From: Prochlorococcus sp. HOT208_60m_813I02
Lineage (GTDB): Bacteria > Cyanobacteriota > Cyanobacteriia > PCC-6307 > Cyanobiaceae
Direction of reading: 5' to 3'
DNA: 54,174 nt
Assembly: GCA_002025865.1 (NCBI GenBank)
Contig: MWOR01000251.1
Coordinates: 1-54,174 of the forward strand
Shown one piece after another: positions 8,320 to 18,573 of the stretch. The translations under genes and the position numbers were made by a program. Below the pieces are notes generated by a model. The model saw only the letters and a list, made by a program, of their open reading frames with translations, did no database searches and was not told the origin of the DNA. The stretch's first letter is position 1. The number at the start of each line of letters is the position of its first letter.

Positions 8320-9731
8320 ATAGATTCTGTTTGTTTAATCGTATTATCGTTATCTAAACAGTTATTACTTATTTCAAGAAAAGTTAATCTTTCTAATTCA
8401 TCTAAATTCAAATTGTAATTATAAATTGCATTGATATTCTTTGATTTTGCATCACTTAATTCTTTTTGTCTCACTAGTACATCCTTTAAAGTTGATATTC
8501 CAACATCGTATCTCAGTCTTGCTAGCCTCAAAGACTCTTTTGTAGATAATATTTCTTTTGAAGTTGACAAGATTTTTTCTTCATTTAATTTCAAATTTAA
8601 GTAAGCTTTAGTGATATTTGTTTTTAGAACACTTTTAAGATTGTTAAACGAATATTCTTCCCCTTTTGCTTGAGATTTTCTTGATTTGTATGATTTTTTG
8701 TTTTGACCACCATTAAAAATGTTCCATGATAAATTTAAGCTTATTGTATTTGAGTAAGAGGAACCATATTCGTTAGGGTCTATGTCAATTGCCAGAGAAT
8801 CACCTTTGGTGAATGCACTTGATAATGAGTTACTAATATATATACTTGGCTGATTGGAATTTAGGAAACCCTTTGCCTCATTATCTTTTATTGATTTTTG
8901 AAGAGAAATGTTTTTTAAGGAAAGGTTGTTTTCAAGACCATTTTTTATATTTTTATTTAATTTATGATTCCAATAACCCAATAATTTTTGTTCTTTTTTA
9001 ATTTCGAAATCTTCTTTGAGATTAAGAATTTCTTTTAGTGATATTTTGTTAATTTGATGTTCAATTTTTTTCTCGTAAAGTGTTTGCTTGTCTCTCGAAA
9101 GTTGAGCATCGGCTTCAAGTACTTCAAATTTTGTTCCGATACCAGCATCTAATTTAGCTTGAGCATTTTCTAGACTTGTCCTAGATAAATCAAGTGCTGA
9201 TTTCTTATTGACAATATCCTGAAATGACTTCTGGTATTTATGGTATATATTACTAGCTTCTTGTATTAAGTCTTTTCTTTTAATCTCATAATTATTTTTT
9301 GCAATTTTTAAGTTTTCTCTGGCTATTTTGATTTCTGGACCTCTCAGCGGATCGATTAAATCCCATCTGATATTAAGTGAGGGGTTAACGGAAAATTGCG
9401 AAGTTTTTGTATTATTTGAATTACTATTATAATTTCGACCAGCAACATATTTGGGTAATCCATTCGCTTGTAAATCTATTGAAGGGTACCTCTTAGCAAT
9501 TTTGCTTGAAAGATTAAAACTCGAAGCTTCTATTAATTCCTTCAAAGATTTAAGTTCATCATTATTGAGAATGATATTCTTTATTTCCTGTTTATCTATG
9601 AATGTTTTATTTTCATTTATGCGTATAATTTCATCAATAGAATACTTGTTTTCGCTTAGTAGGGATTGTTGAAAAGTAACAAAGAAACTCAATGGTAGAA
9701 ATAAAGTTGTATTTATTATCTTTCTAAGCAT
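8301..9731 (-). CDS. TolC-family outer-membrane efflux protein
   Basis: A 476-residue protein with an N-terminal signal sequence (LFLPLSFFVTFQQSLLS). It has two homologous outer-membrane-efflux halves, each rich in long coiled-coil helices. The typical TolC pair appears: RTSLENAQAKLDAGIGTKFE in the first half and LARLRYDVGISTLKDVL in the second. TolC trimers form the outer-membrane exit duct for type I secretion and tripartite pumps. In this genome it is a plausible partner for exporting large secreted proteins such as the one at 46,459, which is inference. It starts 3 bases after the radical SAM gene ends. Confidence 0.88.
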   Translation of the reverse strand: MLRKIINTTLFLPLSFFVTFQQSLLSENKYSIDEIIRINENKTFIDKQEIKNIILNNDELKSLKELIEASSFNLSSKIAKRYPSIDLQANGLPKYVAGRNYNSNSNNTKTSQFSVNPSLNIRWDLIDPLRGPEIKIARENLKIAKNNYEIKRKDLIQEASNIYHKYQKSFQDIVNKKSALDLSRTSLENAQAKLDAGIGTKFEVLEADAQLSRDKQTLYEKKIEHQINKISLKEILNLKEDFEIKKEQKLLGYWNHKLNKNIKNGLENNLSLKNISLQKSIKDNEAKGFLNSNQPSIYISNSLSSAFTKGDSLAIDIDPNEYGSSYSNTISLNLSWNIFNGGQNKKSYKSRKSQAKGEEYSFNNLKSVLKTNITKAYLNLKLNEEKILSTSKEILSTKESLRLARLRYDVGISTLKDVLVRQKELSDAKSKNINAIYNYNLNLDELERLTFLEISNNCLDNDNTIKQTESICNIPK

Positions 9732-9734
9732 AAT

Positions 9735-11135
9735 TTAGAATTTTTTACTGCTGGTTATTCCAATTAGATTATTAATAATATCATTTGAATCATCTAGAAC
9801 GTGAATTTCGGTATTTAATTGATTTGCAACTTCTTTAATATTTTTATCATCTAAAAATAAATCAGTATTAAATTTTAACATAATAGATGGTATGTAAACA
9901 GCTTCTCCTAAATCCTTATTTTTCAGCCCGTGAATTAGATCTTCTCCAGTCAGAAGGCCTGTAACGACTTGATCCTGCCCCCAATAAATACTTGGTAAAC
10001 CATATAAATTAATTGTTAATCCATCAATTAAGTTTAATTTCTTAACTGTAGGAATTAGGGCTTCATAAACTAATTTACCAACAATCCAACTAACTTTTTT
10101 TGGCTTTTTTACTTTTTTGGGTAGTTTTTGGGTCTTCTCTCTTAATGTTTCTAGAAAGTGTCTAATAGTACCAACTCCATTAGATTCTTGTGGCATATTT
10201 TCGTAGGTTTTGTAACTAGGTAAATTTGTACCAGCAATTAAATACCATTCGTCTGCTAGCCAACAAAAACGAGTCCCAATTGTATTTTGTAGAGAAGCTT
10301 GAATTCTCTCTACTTTTTTAATAGTTTTTTTTGCGTATTCTGGGCATATTGATTTTAATCCATCATTTTCAGGTCTAAATTTTGTAAGTCCTACAGGAAC
10401 TATTGCAACTGAAAGTACTGTCTGCGAAGATTTTTTATAGAATTCAGCAAGTTCCAAAATTGATTTCTCAAGAATATCTCCATCATTTATATCTGGACAA
10501 ACAACTATTTGAGCATGTATTTGAATAGAGTTTTTTTCAAACCACGAAATTTGATCAAGTATCACTCCTGCTTTTTTATTTTTTAATAATTTTTCTCTTG
10601 TGGCCGGATCAGTAGCATGAACTGAAATAAACAGTGGGGATAGTTTTTGCATAGCAATTCTTTCCCAGTCTTCTTTTTTCAAATTTGTAAGAGTTAAATA
10701 AGAACCATATAGGAAACTTAATCTATAATCATCATCTTTTATATAAAGGCTTTTTCTTTTACCACTTGGCTGTTGATCAATAAAACAAAATGGACATCCA
10801 TTATTGCATTGCTTGATTGAATCAAATAATGCATCTTTAAAATTTATACCTAAATTAACGTCTTGATCTTTTTCAATATTTATATTGTGAATCTCATGAT
10901 TTTTATCTAAAACTGATATGTCTAAAATTTCTTCACTAATTAGAATCTGATAATCAATTAAGTCTCTTGGTTTTTTCCCATTAATACTAATAATTGAATC
11001 ACCCGATTCAAATCCTATTTCTTCAGCAATGGAATTAGCTTCAATACTCGCAATTTTTGCAGGGTTGATTTTATAAGTAATATTAGGAACCAAAAGATCA
11101 TTGGGATCTTCCGTGTAATTAATTTCTTGCCACAC
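9735..11135 (-). CDS. PDZ-containing radical SAM protein (DUF512 / TIGR03279 type)
   Basis: A 466-residue protein. Residues about 20-95 form a PDZ-like domain (ANSIAEEIGFESGDSIISIN). The cluster-binding motif C-x3-C-x2-C is at Cys110, Cys114 and Cys117 (CNNGCPFC), followed by YRLSFLYGSYLTLTNL, characteristic of this family. The C-terminal half is the DUF512 domain. The family is widespread in cyanobacteria and clostridia and has no settled function. It heads a minus-strand series with tolC. Confidence 0.85.
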   Translation of the reverse strand: MWQEINYTEDPNDLLVPNITYKINPAKIASIEANSIAEEIGFESGDSIISINGKKPRDLIDYQILISEEILDISVLDKNHEIHNINIEKDQDVNLGINFKDALFDSIKQCNNGCPFCFIDQQPSGKRKSLYIKDDDYRLSFLYGSYLTLTNLKKEDWERIAMQKLSPLFISVHATDPATREKLLKNKKAGVILDQISWFEKNSIQIHAQIVVCPDINDGDILEKSILELAEFYKKSSQTVLSVAIVPVGLTKFRPENDGLKSICPEYAKKTIKKVERIQASLQNTIGTRFCWLADEWYLIAGTNLPSYKTYENMPQESNGVGTIRHFLETLREKTQKLPKKVKKPKKVSWIVGKLVYEALIPTVKKLNLIDGLTINLYGLPSIYWGQDQVVTGLLTGEDLIHGLKNKDLGEAVYIPSIMLKFNTDLFLDDKNIKEVANQLNTEIHVLDDSNDIINNLIGITSSKKF

Positions 11136-11180
11136 AATTTAAGGCCAATACTCTTATTTATATTTATTCTAAACTTATAT

Positions 11181-11294
11181 ATGACTCAAAGTGTATTAAA
11201 TACTTTTAAAAAACTAAATATAGGTGTGAAATTATGGGCCTTTTATTTATTAAAATATGGCATTCGCAGTTTTTTAAAACACGATTTAGATTAA
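11181..11294 (+). CDS. Possible 37-residue basic peptide gene
   Basis: An open frame, ATG at 11181 to TAA at 11292-11294, in the gap between two divergent genes. It encodes a basic amphipathic peptide (FKKLNIGVKLWAFYLLKYGI, then RSFLKHDLD). It would be the first gene of a transcript leading into the DUF3120 gene 18 bases later. Support is only the open frame, plausible composition and position. Confidence 0.35.
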   Translation: MTQSVLNTFKKLNIGVKLWAFYLLKYGIRSFLKHDLD

Positions 11295-11312
11295 TTAAAA
11301 TAACCTTTTTCA

Positions 11313-12080
11313 TTGAAAGAATTAATTACAAAAAATTTAGAAGTAAAAGATAAATTCAACTATGAATCCCATAAGACAGTTGATTCATACGAAAATAGTT
11401 TTTTATCTAATCCTATATCTTTAAGATTGTGGTCTTCTTTTTTTGTAATTTTACCTATTTTTGTTCAAGCCCCTTGGGTTAGATTAGAACCAATAAGTGC
11501 TCTTTGTTTTACTTTTGTTATTCTCGCAGTGGCAATTGTTTTGAATCGGAAAGGATCAAATAAATGGTTTATTCTCAGTTCCTTATTACTTGGTATATCA
11601 GGTAGTTGGCTTGGTGGATGTTTGTTCTGGGGATGGTTAAGCCCATTTCCTATCCTACACATACCTGTTGAAGCTGTAGTTCTCCCATTAGCTTTAATTG
11701 GCCTTGGTACTAATTGGAAAATAGGGTCAAGTTTTTATATCTCTTCTTTATTTGGAACTGCAGTTACCGACATTACAATATTTTTAATCGGAATCATGGA
11801 TCAATGGAGGCAGGTAATTACTGCAGATTCTGAAAATGCACCAATGATTCTTCAAAAAACTTCAGAGAGTCTTATTCAAATAAAATCATTATCTATTATC
11901 GTTTTTGTTGCTCTTATACTTTGGTTTATTTCAAAAGAAATTTTAGATTCTGGCACAATTAATACTACTAGTGGTAAAGCACTCTTAGTTTCTGGTTACG
12001 TAATTCAAACGACATTAATTGTTGATGGTATTTTTATTGTTTTAGCAATACTGCAACCAACTTTTAGTGGATTGGTTTAA
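11313..12080 (+). CDS. DUF3120-family multi-span membrane protein
   Basis: A 255-residue protein with about six hydrophobic segments after a polar N-terminus of roughly 35 residues. SWLGGCLFWGWLSPFPILHI and LPLALIGLGTNWKIGSSFYI match the cyanobacterial DUF3120 family as I recall it. The start is TTG at 11313; no better ATG exists before the first membrane span. It overlaps nadB by one base. Function unknown. Confidence 0.7.
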   Translation: MKELITKNLEVKDKFNYESHKTVDSYENSFLSNPISLRLWSSFFVILPIFVQAPWVRLEPISALCFTFVILAVAIVLNRKGSNKWFILSSLLLGISGSWLGGCLFWGWLSPFPILHIPVEAVVLPLALIGLGTNWKIGSSFYISSLFGTAVTDITIFLIGIMDQWRQVITADSENAPMILQKTSESLIQIKSLSIIVFVALILWFISKEILDSGTINTTSGKALLVSGYVIQTTLIVDGIFIVLAILQPTFSGLV

Positions 12081-13747
12081 TGTTAAGGCTTCCATTTTCG
12101 CAAGAACCCATACCAATCAATAATTGGGATGTAATCGTTATAGGCGCTGGAGCTGCTGGCCTTATGACTTGTCTTGAATTACCCGCAAATTTAAAAGTGC
12201 TTCTTTTAAATAGAAATACTAGTAAGGTATCTTCCAGTAGATGGGCTCAAGGAGGAATTGCATCTGTTGTTAGACAAGATGATTCATTTGATCTTCATGC
12301 TGAGGATACTTTAAAAGCAGGTGATGGACTATGTGATTTTCAAGCTGTAGAAATGCTAGTTAAAGAAGCTCCAGGTTGTGTAGAAAGGTTGCAGAATTTA
12401 GGGATGATTTTTGATAAAAGTTCTGATCAACTAGCTACTACCTTGGAAGCAGCCCATTCACGAAGAAGAGTCTTACATGTTAAAGATCGTACTGGACGAG
12501 CATTAGTCGAAGTTCTAGAAGATCATATTGAGAATCAAAAAAATATTCTTCACTGCAGGGGTGTAAGAGTAACTGAACTTCTCATTGAAAATAAAGAATG
12601 TAGAGGAGTTCAGGTTCTTGATGGAGCAAATTTATATTGGATTAAATCTAGAGCTGTTGTTTTGGCTACAGGTGGGGGTGGGCACTTATTTACAAATACA
12701 ACAAATCCTGCTCAATCCTCTGGTGAAGGGATTGCTCTTGCATGGAAAGCAGGAGCTGCTATCGAAGATTTAGAGTTTGTGCAATTTCATCCAACAGCTT
12801 TAAAATTTTATGGTGCACCTTGCTTCTTAATATCTGAGGCACTTAGAGGGGAAGGAGCGATTTTAGTTGATAAAAATGGTGAAAGTCCCGTTAAAAAGCT
12901 TGAAAATCGTGATCTAGCTTCTAGAGATCAGGTAAGTAGAGCAATTATGAAAAATATGCATGATAATAATGTAGACCATGTTGGCTTAGATCTTCGGTAT
13001 ATTGACCCAGAAAAAATTGTAGAGCGCTTCCCCACGATCTTAAGTCGATGTCAGGATTATGGCGTTAACCCTTTAAATGAGGTTATTCCCGTTGCTCCTG
13101 CAGCTCATTATTGGATGGGAGGTGTTAAAACTGATCTAAATGCATCTTCAACAAGAAAAGGATTATATGCCGTTGGAGAAGTCGCTTCTACAGGTGTGCA
13201 TGGTGCTAATAGGCTGGCAAGTAATTCACTGATGGAGTGTCTTGTTTTTGCAAGAAAAATGTCTTCAATTGTTTTGAATGACCTTTCTAAATTTGAAAAA
13301 TTTGATAGATCATTTCAAGAGTTTGATATTGAAGATCCTAAAGAAGATCAAATTTCTATAATTGCTGAAAAAATTGATGAACTAAGAAAACTATGTTGGT
13401 TAAATTTAGGTGTATCTCGAAATAAGGTAAATATGAGTAAATTTTTAAATTATATTCAAAATGATATAAATAAATTACATAAAAATGATTTACTAAATAG
13501 TCTTGAACAAATAAAATTTGATCAAAAAATTAAACTTAGTGAACCCAATAGGAGGGCATTAAATCTTTTACTTGATTTAAAGAATAGACAAATAACCACC
13601 ATAACTTTATTAAAAGCTTGTCTATTTAGAGAAGAAAGTAGAGGAGGGCATTATAGAGATGATTTCCCTAGTAAAGATAAAAATTGGGAATGCCATACTA
13701 GACAACAGTTAGATCAAAAAATTCAAAAAAGATTTATTAAAAATTAA
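12080..13747 (+). CDS. nadB: L-aspartate oxidase
   Basis: A 555-residue flavoenzyme that oxidises L-aspartate to iminoaspartate, the first step of de novo NAD synthesis with NadA. The FAD-binding motif is VIGAGAAGLMTCLEL near residue 20. SSRWAQGGIASV, EDLEFVQFHPTAL, ISEALRGEGAILVD and THGANRLASN-type (here VHGANRLASNSLMECLVF) segments match the succinate dehydrogenase/fumarate reductase flavoprotein family. The C-terminal helical domain carries SRGGHYRDDFP. The start overlaps the DUF3120 gene by one base. The 3' end overlaps the opposing VKOR gene by 11 bases. Confidence 0.93.
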   Translation: MLRLPFSQEPIPINNWDVIVIGAGAAGLMTCLELPANLKVLLLNRNTSKVSSSRWAQGGIASVVRQDDSFDLHAEDTLKAGDGLCDFQAVEMLVKEAPGCVERLQNLGMIFDKSSDQLATTLEAAHSRRRVLHVKDRTGRALVEVLEDHIENQKNILHCRGVRVTELLIENKECRGVQVLDGANLYWIKSRAVVLATGGGGHLFTNTTNPAQSSGEGIALAWKAGAAIEDLEFVQFHPTALKFYGAPCFLISEALRGEGAILVDKNGESPVKKLENRDLASRDQVSRAIMKNMHDNNVDHVGLDLRYIDPEKIVERFPTILSRCQDYGVNPLNEVIPVAPAAHYWMGGVKTDLNASSTRKGLYAVGEVASTGVHGANRLASNSLMECLVFARKMSSIVLNDLSKFEKFDRSFQEFDIEDPKEDQISIIAEKIDELRKLCWLNLGVSRNKVNMSKFLNYIQNDINKLHKNDLLNSLEQIKFDQKIKLSEPNRRALNLLLDLKNRQITTITLLKACLFREESRGGHYRDDFPSKDKNWECHTRQQLDQKIQKRFIKN

Positions 13748-14671
13748 GATCTCCCTGATAGTCAGTTTTTTTTGCTAACTCATTTAATTCACGCGTACCA
13801 CTAATAATTTCTCCATTTATTTCCCAAGAAGGAAATCCACTGATTCCTTTCGTTTGGCATAGCTCATACTCATTATCTTTACCATCTTTAGCACACTCAA
13901 CTAATTTTAATTCTTTAACTGCTTCCTTACCAAATAATTGTTTCTGATCGTGGCAATGCGGGCACCAGTATGCACTATACATAACAATATTTTTTTCTCT
14001 TAAAAATTTTGCAAACTTTACCTTCTGGGGAGAGCTTGAAGTGGTAATTATTGGCGATAAATTTTCAGTGGGGTTTGTAATATCAATAGCATTAGAGGGG
14101 TCAACGTTTGTTGACCAAATTAGCCCCCCAGCAGGACACTAATGGCTATAATGAAACCTCGAAATATCATAGGTTCTCTACTTTCGAACTTTGCTCCAAT
14201 CATAGAAACTATAAAGATAGAAAACGATAAAATTGCTGAAAGTATACAAAAAAAACAATATGCTCGAATTTTAAAAAACATTATATTTATCAATAAAAAG
14301 CTAAATGTTGATGACGCACAAGAAATTAGAAATACTAACCACCATAAAAACTTATTTAGTTTATATTTTGGGGAAATTAAATTAATCGAGAGTATTATTG
14401 TGATCACTAATATTGATAAATATGTTACAAACCCAGCTAATGATAGAGGTATATTAACTTGATTATTTTCAAATAAAGTACCCCAAGGGCTATTTAAAAC
14501 TGTTTCACAACCATTTTGTATCCCTGGGCATGAAAGAGAAGTAAATAATCCCCAGTTTTTTAAAGTAATCGATCCTGTATCAACTATGCCTATAGTGCTA
14601 AGAATTGCGATTATGATTTTTGGCCATTTCAAATCTTTTTTATATCTTCTGTTTAAAGTCTGAAGGCCCAT
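13737..14671 (-). pseudogene. VKOR-thioredoxin fusion (disulfide-forming enzyme) interrupted by a frame change
   Basis: The first part (14671-14120, 183 aa) is a vitamin K epoxide reductase domain with four or more membrane spans, the loop cysteines in CPGIQNGC and the active CFFC. It stops abruptly at LLGG. The second part, one frame over, continues LIWSTNVDPSNAIDITNPTE and ends in a thioredoxin-like domain with WCPHC. Joined, this is the ~310-residue cyanobacterial VKOR-DsbA-like fusion that forms disulfides in exported proteins. The switch is at six G (plus strand C6, 14124-14129). One extra G, or a -1 ribosomal slip, restores the frame. It could be a real lesion, a sequencing indel, or programmed frameshifting. 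Confidence 0.8.
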
Positions 14672-14776
14672 ACAAAAAGGAAGTTTGTTATTTACATTAT
14701 CTATCCTAATATTATCTTGGCATGAGAGTTATATACGAAATGCTGTTTTAATCTTTTTATTATTATTTTTAAATTT

Positions 14777-16141
14777 GTGAAACAAAATAGCTTCAATGTA
14801 AAAGAAAAAAAACTATCTAAGGTTGCATTCAGTCATGTTGGTTGTGAGAAAAATCTTGTTGATACTGAACATATGCAAGGCTTACTCGATAAAGAGGGTT
14901 ATGAAGTTGACAGCAATATAAATGACGCAAATGTTGTTGTTGTAAATACTTGCAGTTTTATTGAAACAGCTAGAGAAGAATCTATTAGAAAAATTCTAGA
15001 ATACACAAATCAAGGAAAGGAAGTAATAGTTGCAGGCTGTATGGCTCAGCATTTTAAAGATGAGCTTATAAAAGAAATTCCTGAAATAAAAGGTTTGGTT
15101 GGAACAGGAGATTATCAAAAGATAGCCAAGGTTTTAGACAGAGTAGAAAAAGGGGAAATCGTTAATGAAGTTTCAAAAATTCCTGAATTTATTGCAGATG
15201 AGAAAATGCCTCGTTATGTAAATAAAAATAAATTTGTTGCTTATCTTCGCATTGCTGAAGGCTGCAACTATAATTGTGCTTTTTGTATTATTCCTAAGTT
15301 GAGAGGTCCTCAAAGAAGTAGAACAATAGAATCTATAGTTTCAGAAGCCAAAAGCCTTGCAAAAAAGGGGATTCAAGAAATCATATTAATTAGTCAAATA
15401 ACAACTAATTATGGTCAGGATATTTATGGGAAACCATCATTAGCCAAACTTTTGAATGAGCTTTCTAAAGTTTCAATTCCTTGGATAAGGATACATTATG
15501 CTTATCCAACAGGTTTAACTGATGAAGTTATTAGAGCTTTCAAAGATTCAAAGAATATAGTGCCTTACTTTGATTTACCACTTCAGCATAGTCATCCAGA
15601 TGTGTTGAAGAGTATGAATAGACCTTGGCAAGCTTCTTTGAATGAATCAATTTTGGAGAAAATTAGAGAAGAAATTCCATCTGCTGTATTAAGAACTAGT
15701 CTTATTGTTGGTTTCCCTGGAGAAAAAAAAGAACATTTTGAACATCTTCTCGATTTTTTGAATAGGCATAAATTTGATCATGTGGGAGTTTTTATTTTTT
15801 CTCCTGAGGAAGGAACTGCAGCTTTTCATTTGCCAAATAAAGTATCTCCAGAGGTTGCAGAGGCAAGAAAAGATAACGTTATTTCAGTTCAACAAAATAT
15901 CTCTAAAGAAAAAAATCAGACATATGTTGGTTCAAAAATGAAGATTTTGGTAGAACAAATATCAGATAATAACGAATTAATTGGTCGGTCCTACAATTTC
16001 GCGCCTGAAATTGACGGAACTGTAATTTTATCTGTTAAAGAGAAAATTGATTTCAAAAATTATATTGGTAAATTTGTTGAAGCAAATATTTCTTTTGCGG
16101 ATGAATATGATTTATATGGAGAGTCTATTAAAATTTTATAG
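14777..16141 (+). CDS. rimO: Ribosomal protein uS12 methylthiotransferase RimO
   Basis: A 454-residue radical SAM enzyme that adds a methylthio group to an aspartate of ribosomal protein S12. Order of domains: N-terminal MTTase domain with cluster cysteines ([18 protein letters not shown] and AGCMAQ), radical SAM core with CNYNCAFC (about 162-169), and a C-terminal TRAM domain (about 385-454). The H-x-GCxKN start and the spacing favour RimO over MiaB. Start is GTG at 14777. It diverges from the broken VKOR gene. Confidence 0.93.
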   Translation: MKQNSFNVKEKKLSKVAFSHVGCEKNLVDTEHMQGLLDKEGYEVDSNINDANVVVVNTCSFIETAREESIRKILEYTNQGKEVIVAGCMAQHFKDELIKEIPEIKGLVGTGDYQKIAKVLDRVEKGEIVNEVSKIPEFIADEKMPRYVNKNKFVAYLRIAEGCNYNCAFCIIPKLRGPQRSRTIESIVSEAKSLAKKGIQEIILISQITTNYGQDIYGKPSLAKLLNELSKVSIPWIRIHYAYPTGLTDEVIRAFKDSKNIVPYFDLPLQHSHPDVLKSMNRPWQASLNESILEKIREEIPSAVLRTSLIVGFPGEKKEHFEHLLDFLNRHKFDHVGVFIFSPEEGTAAFHLPNKVSPEVAEARKDNVISVQQNISKEKNQTYVGSKMKILVEQISDNNELIGRSYNFAPEIDGTVILSVKEKIDFKNYIGKFVEANISFADEYDLYGESIKIL

Positions 16142-16145
16142 TTTT

Positions 16146-16238
16146 TTAAATTAATTTAACTGCTCTTAATAGCTTATCTAATGCGAATGCAGCTCCAAAC
16201 CCAAAACCAATAAATGCAAAATAGAAAATGATGTTCAT
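16146..16238 (-). CDS. petL: Probable cytochrome b6f subunit PetL (30 aa)
   Basis: A 30-residue single-span peptide, ATG at 16238 and TAA at 16146-16148. It is hydrophobic (FYFAFIGFGFGAAFAL) and ends DKLLRAVKLI, like the PetL subunits of cyanobacteria and plastids, which end in a short basic tail. PetL is a peripheral stabilising subunit of the b6f complex in thylakoids. It converges on rimO with a 4-base gap. Identification rests on length and tail only, so other tiny photosynthetic subunits are possible. Confidence 0.55.
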   Translation of the reverse strand: MNIIFYFAFIGFGFGAAFALDKLLRAVKLI

Positions 16239-16302
16239 TAATTTTTTTATTTTTATTTAATTTAACATCAGATGAAAAGATTAGATTTTTTCGTTTAATT
16301 TC

Positions 16303-16689
16303 TTAATCTTGGATATATGGTAATTTTTTGTATAAACATTCTTCTGCTTTTTGTAGTTCCCTGCCTAAATATAGAGAATGATCGAATCTTGTTATTAAGT
16401 CATTTCTTTCTTCAGTGATCAATATTCCAAGTTGTTTCGCACTAATTCCTTCAAAAAGTTCATTACAAACTCTTTTATTTTGAGAGTCGCATTTAATTGG
16501 TTCATTTGTTTCTGGGTCAAGCGCATATCCATCATCATTAATATTATTTAGAAAGTGCTCTAAAATTATTTTATTTTCTTCTAAATCTACTTTTATAATG
16601 AAATAACCGTTTGGATCTAATTCTATATATCGGTTGGATAGACTATTATCAATCTTTATTTTTTCATCTAAACTTTGACTTGAATCCAT
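16303..16689 (-). CDS. DUF4346-like cyanobacterial protein
   Basis: A 128-residue soluble protein. DPNGYFIIKVDLEENKIILE followed by an acidic middle and HSLYLGRELQKAEECL near the C-terminus resemble the DUF4346 family, which occurs alone or attached to other enzymes in cyanobacteria. It is 61 bases downstream of the GNAT-like gene on the same strand and 64 bases upstream of petL. Function unknown. Confidence 0.6.
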   Translation of the reverse strand: MDSSQSLDEKIKIDNSLSNRYIELDPNGYFIIKVDLEENKIILEHFLNNINDDGYALDPETNEPIKCDSQNKRVCNELFEGISAKQLGILITEERNDLITRFDHSLYLGRELQKAEECLYKKLPYIQD

Positions 16690-16750
16690 TTTGGGAATTT
16701 AATTTCAAACTATATTACTAATATAATCTTTTATAAAGCCGAATAATTTT

Positions 16751-17905
16751 TTATTTAAAGGGTATAGATTTATTTTCAAAATCAATTTCCATCTCGGTTT
16801 GTTTATTCACTTCATTTAGCCAAGGACTAATTATATTTTCCATATTTTTGTCAAACCACTTATGCATGCTAATAGTGCTTTTTGCAAAAAACCCCCTCCG
16901 TCTTTTATGTTTACCTCCTGCTCCAGGATCAAACAAATGGATACTATTTTTTATTGCCCATTCAATTGGCTGGTAATAGCATAATTCAAAATGTAAATAA
17001 GATATTTCTTCTTGACTACCCCAATATCTACCCCATAATTTGTTTTGATTTTTAACGCACATCGACATAGCAAAAATTTCATTTGAATCATGTTTTGATG
17101 CACTAAAAAGTAAAAGATTTTTTTTATTATCAACCAGTGTTTCGAAAAATGTAGATGTTAGATATTTACTTCCCCAAACTCCCCACCTCGAGCAATGCTG
17201 TTCATAAAAATTATGCATTTTTTTGAGGATTTCATGGTTGATATCATCTTCATTAAAAATTTCTACTTTAATATCTTGTTTAGTAATTGATTTCCTCTCT
17301 TTTTTTATATTTTTTCTCTGATTAGAGTTAAATCTAGAAAGAAAATCATTAAATGTTTTTTCTCCATTACTCCTCCATTCACTGCTGGAATTTATCCATT
17401 CATGGTATCCCAAAGATTTAAGATGGTTGCCCCAACTTTCATCAATATATAAAAAATTACAACTTAGAATTTTGTTTGTAATCGCAAAGCTTTCGATGTG
17501 GTTTATAAGTAAATTTGTAATTTCGTTCTTGTCTTTATTTTTTTTATAAAGAAATTGATATCCATTTACAGGACTATAAGGACTCATTCCAATTAATTTA
17601 GGGTAATAATTTAAATTCAGCTCTTGAGCCAATCTTGCAAATGATTGGTCAAAAATGAATTCTCCATAGCTATGATTTTTTAAAAAAAGTGGGGCAATTC
17701 CTAATATCTCTTCATTTTTAACAGCAACAAAATATAGTGGCTGCCAACCAGTTTCTCTTGAAACACTTTTTGATATCTCAAGGTTTTTAATCCAAGTCCA
17801 TTCATAAAATGGATTATTAATTTCATTTGCTAATTCATTCCATATCTCCTTGGAGATTTCCTTAATTGATAATTTGACTTCAACTTTATGTATTGGTTTG
17901 TTCAT
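16751..17905 (-). CDS. COG3146-type (DUF482) GNAT/FemAB-like acyltransferase
   Basis: A 384-residue protein with the arrangement of the so-called peptidogalycan biosynthesis family. NPFYEWTWIKNLE lies near the N-terminus, and the end carries HFELCYYQPIEWAIKN and FDPGAGGKHKRRRGFFAKST. These proteins have a double GNAT fold. Their substrates are undetermined, although acyl transfer to a cell-wall or lipid acceptor is the usual guess. It follows the reductase gene after 17 bases. Confidence 0.75.
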   Translation of the reverse strand: MNKPIHKVEVKLSIKEISKEIWNELANEINNPFYEWTWIKNLEISKSVSRETGWQPLYFVAVKNEEILGIAPLFLKNHSYGEFIFDQSFARLAQELNLNYYPKLIGMSPYSPVNGYQFLYKKNKDKNEITNLLINHIESFAITNKILSCNFLYIDESWGNHLKSLGYHEWINSSSEWRSNGEKTFNDFLSRFNSNQRKNIKKERKSITKQDIKVEIFNEDDINHEILKKMHNFYEQHCSRWGVWGSKYLTSTFFETLVDNKKNLLLFSASKHDSNEIFAMSMCVKNQNKLWGRYWGSQEEISYLHFELCYYQPIEWAIKNSIHLFDPGAGGKHKRRRGFFAKSTISMHKWFDKNMENIISPWLNEVNKQTEMEIDFENKSIPFK

Positions 17906-17922
17906 TTGTTATTGAATCTATT

Positions 17923-18573
17923 TTAGATTTTTTTGTAATGAATATGGATTTCATTATTCATTAAATTTTTAATTGATTTTATTTCCCATAGTCTTTCGAG
18001 ATTAAAAATCGCATTTGTTTGTTCTGGAGGGATCCATGTATATCTACCTCCAATAATTCGTGGAATTATTGTAATTTTTATATCTGTTATTAGATCCTCT
18101 TTTATAAATGAATTTATAAGTTTTGCACCTCCTAAAAGAGCTAAATCATTTATCCCTTGTTTTTTGAGTGAAATTAAAGTTTTTTCCCATGAATCTTCGA
18201 AAAAGAGTTCTTTCTCGAATTCATTATTCGACGAATTATTAACTTTACATGAGCTTATTAGCCATCTTCTAATTGGTTGACGAAAATATTTCCAATTACT
18301 GTTAAATTTTTTGCTATTTGAAGCAACTATAGAAATTGGTTGACTTTTTGATATATTTACTTCGTCATTATCATTTAGATTTTTAACTAGGTAAGTTGAT
18401 TGATGAGCTATTAAAGTACCTAAACCAAAAATAGTGGCGTCAACCATTGATAAGTTTTGATTTAATATTTTTTTATCTTCATCGCTTCCAAGATGTGATT
18501 CTCCACCTCCAGGAAATGCAATTCTCCCATCAAGACTTGATGCTATAACAATTATTACTCTTGGGATACTCAA
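17923..18573 (-). CDS. RibD C-terminal-like reductase (dihydrofolate reductase fold)
   Basis: A 216-residue protein. VIIVIASSLDGRIAFPGGGE at the N-terminus is the NADPH/substrate region of RibD-C reductases, and LALLGGAKLINSFIKEDLIT is the typical second motif. Family members reduce the ribosyl-pyrimidine intermediate of riboflavin synthesis. No deaminase domain is attached, so it would act as a separate reductase or on another substrate. Its start overlaps the preceding pterin-synthase-like gene by 4 bases, linking flavin/pterin chemistry in one operon. Confidence 0.8.
   Translation of the reverse strand: MSIPRVIIVIASSLDGRIAFPGGGESHLGSDEDKKILNQNLSMVDATIFGLGTLIAHQSTYLVKNLNDNDEVNISKSQPISIVASNSKKFNSNWKYFRQPIRRWLISSCKVNNSSNNEFEKELFFEDSWEKTLISLKKQGINDLALLGGAKLINSFIKEDLITDIKITIIPRIIGGRYTWIPPEQTNAIFNLERLWEIKSIKNLMNNEIHIHYKKI

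Noticed and set aside
14142..14462. A 106-codon open frame opposite the VKOR domain
   Set aside because: It is the antisense of a membrane-protein coding region; the VKOR frame has clear family motifs and this one has none.
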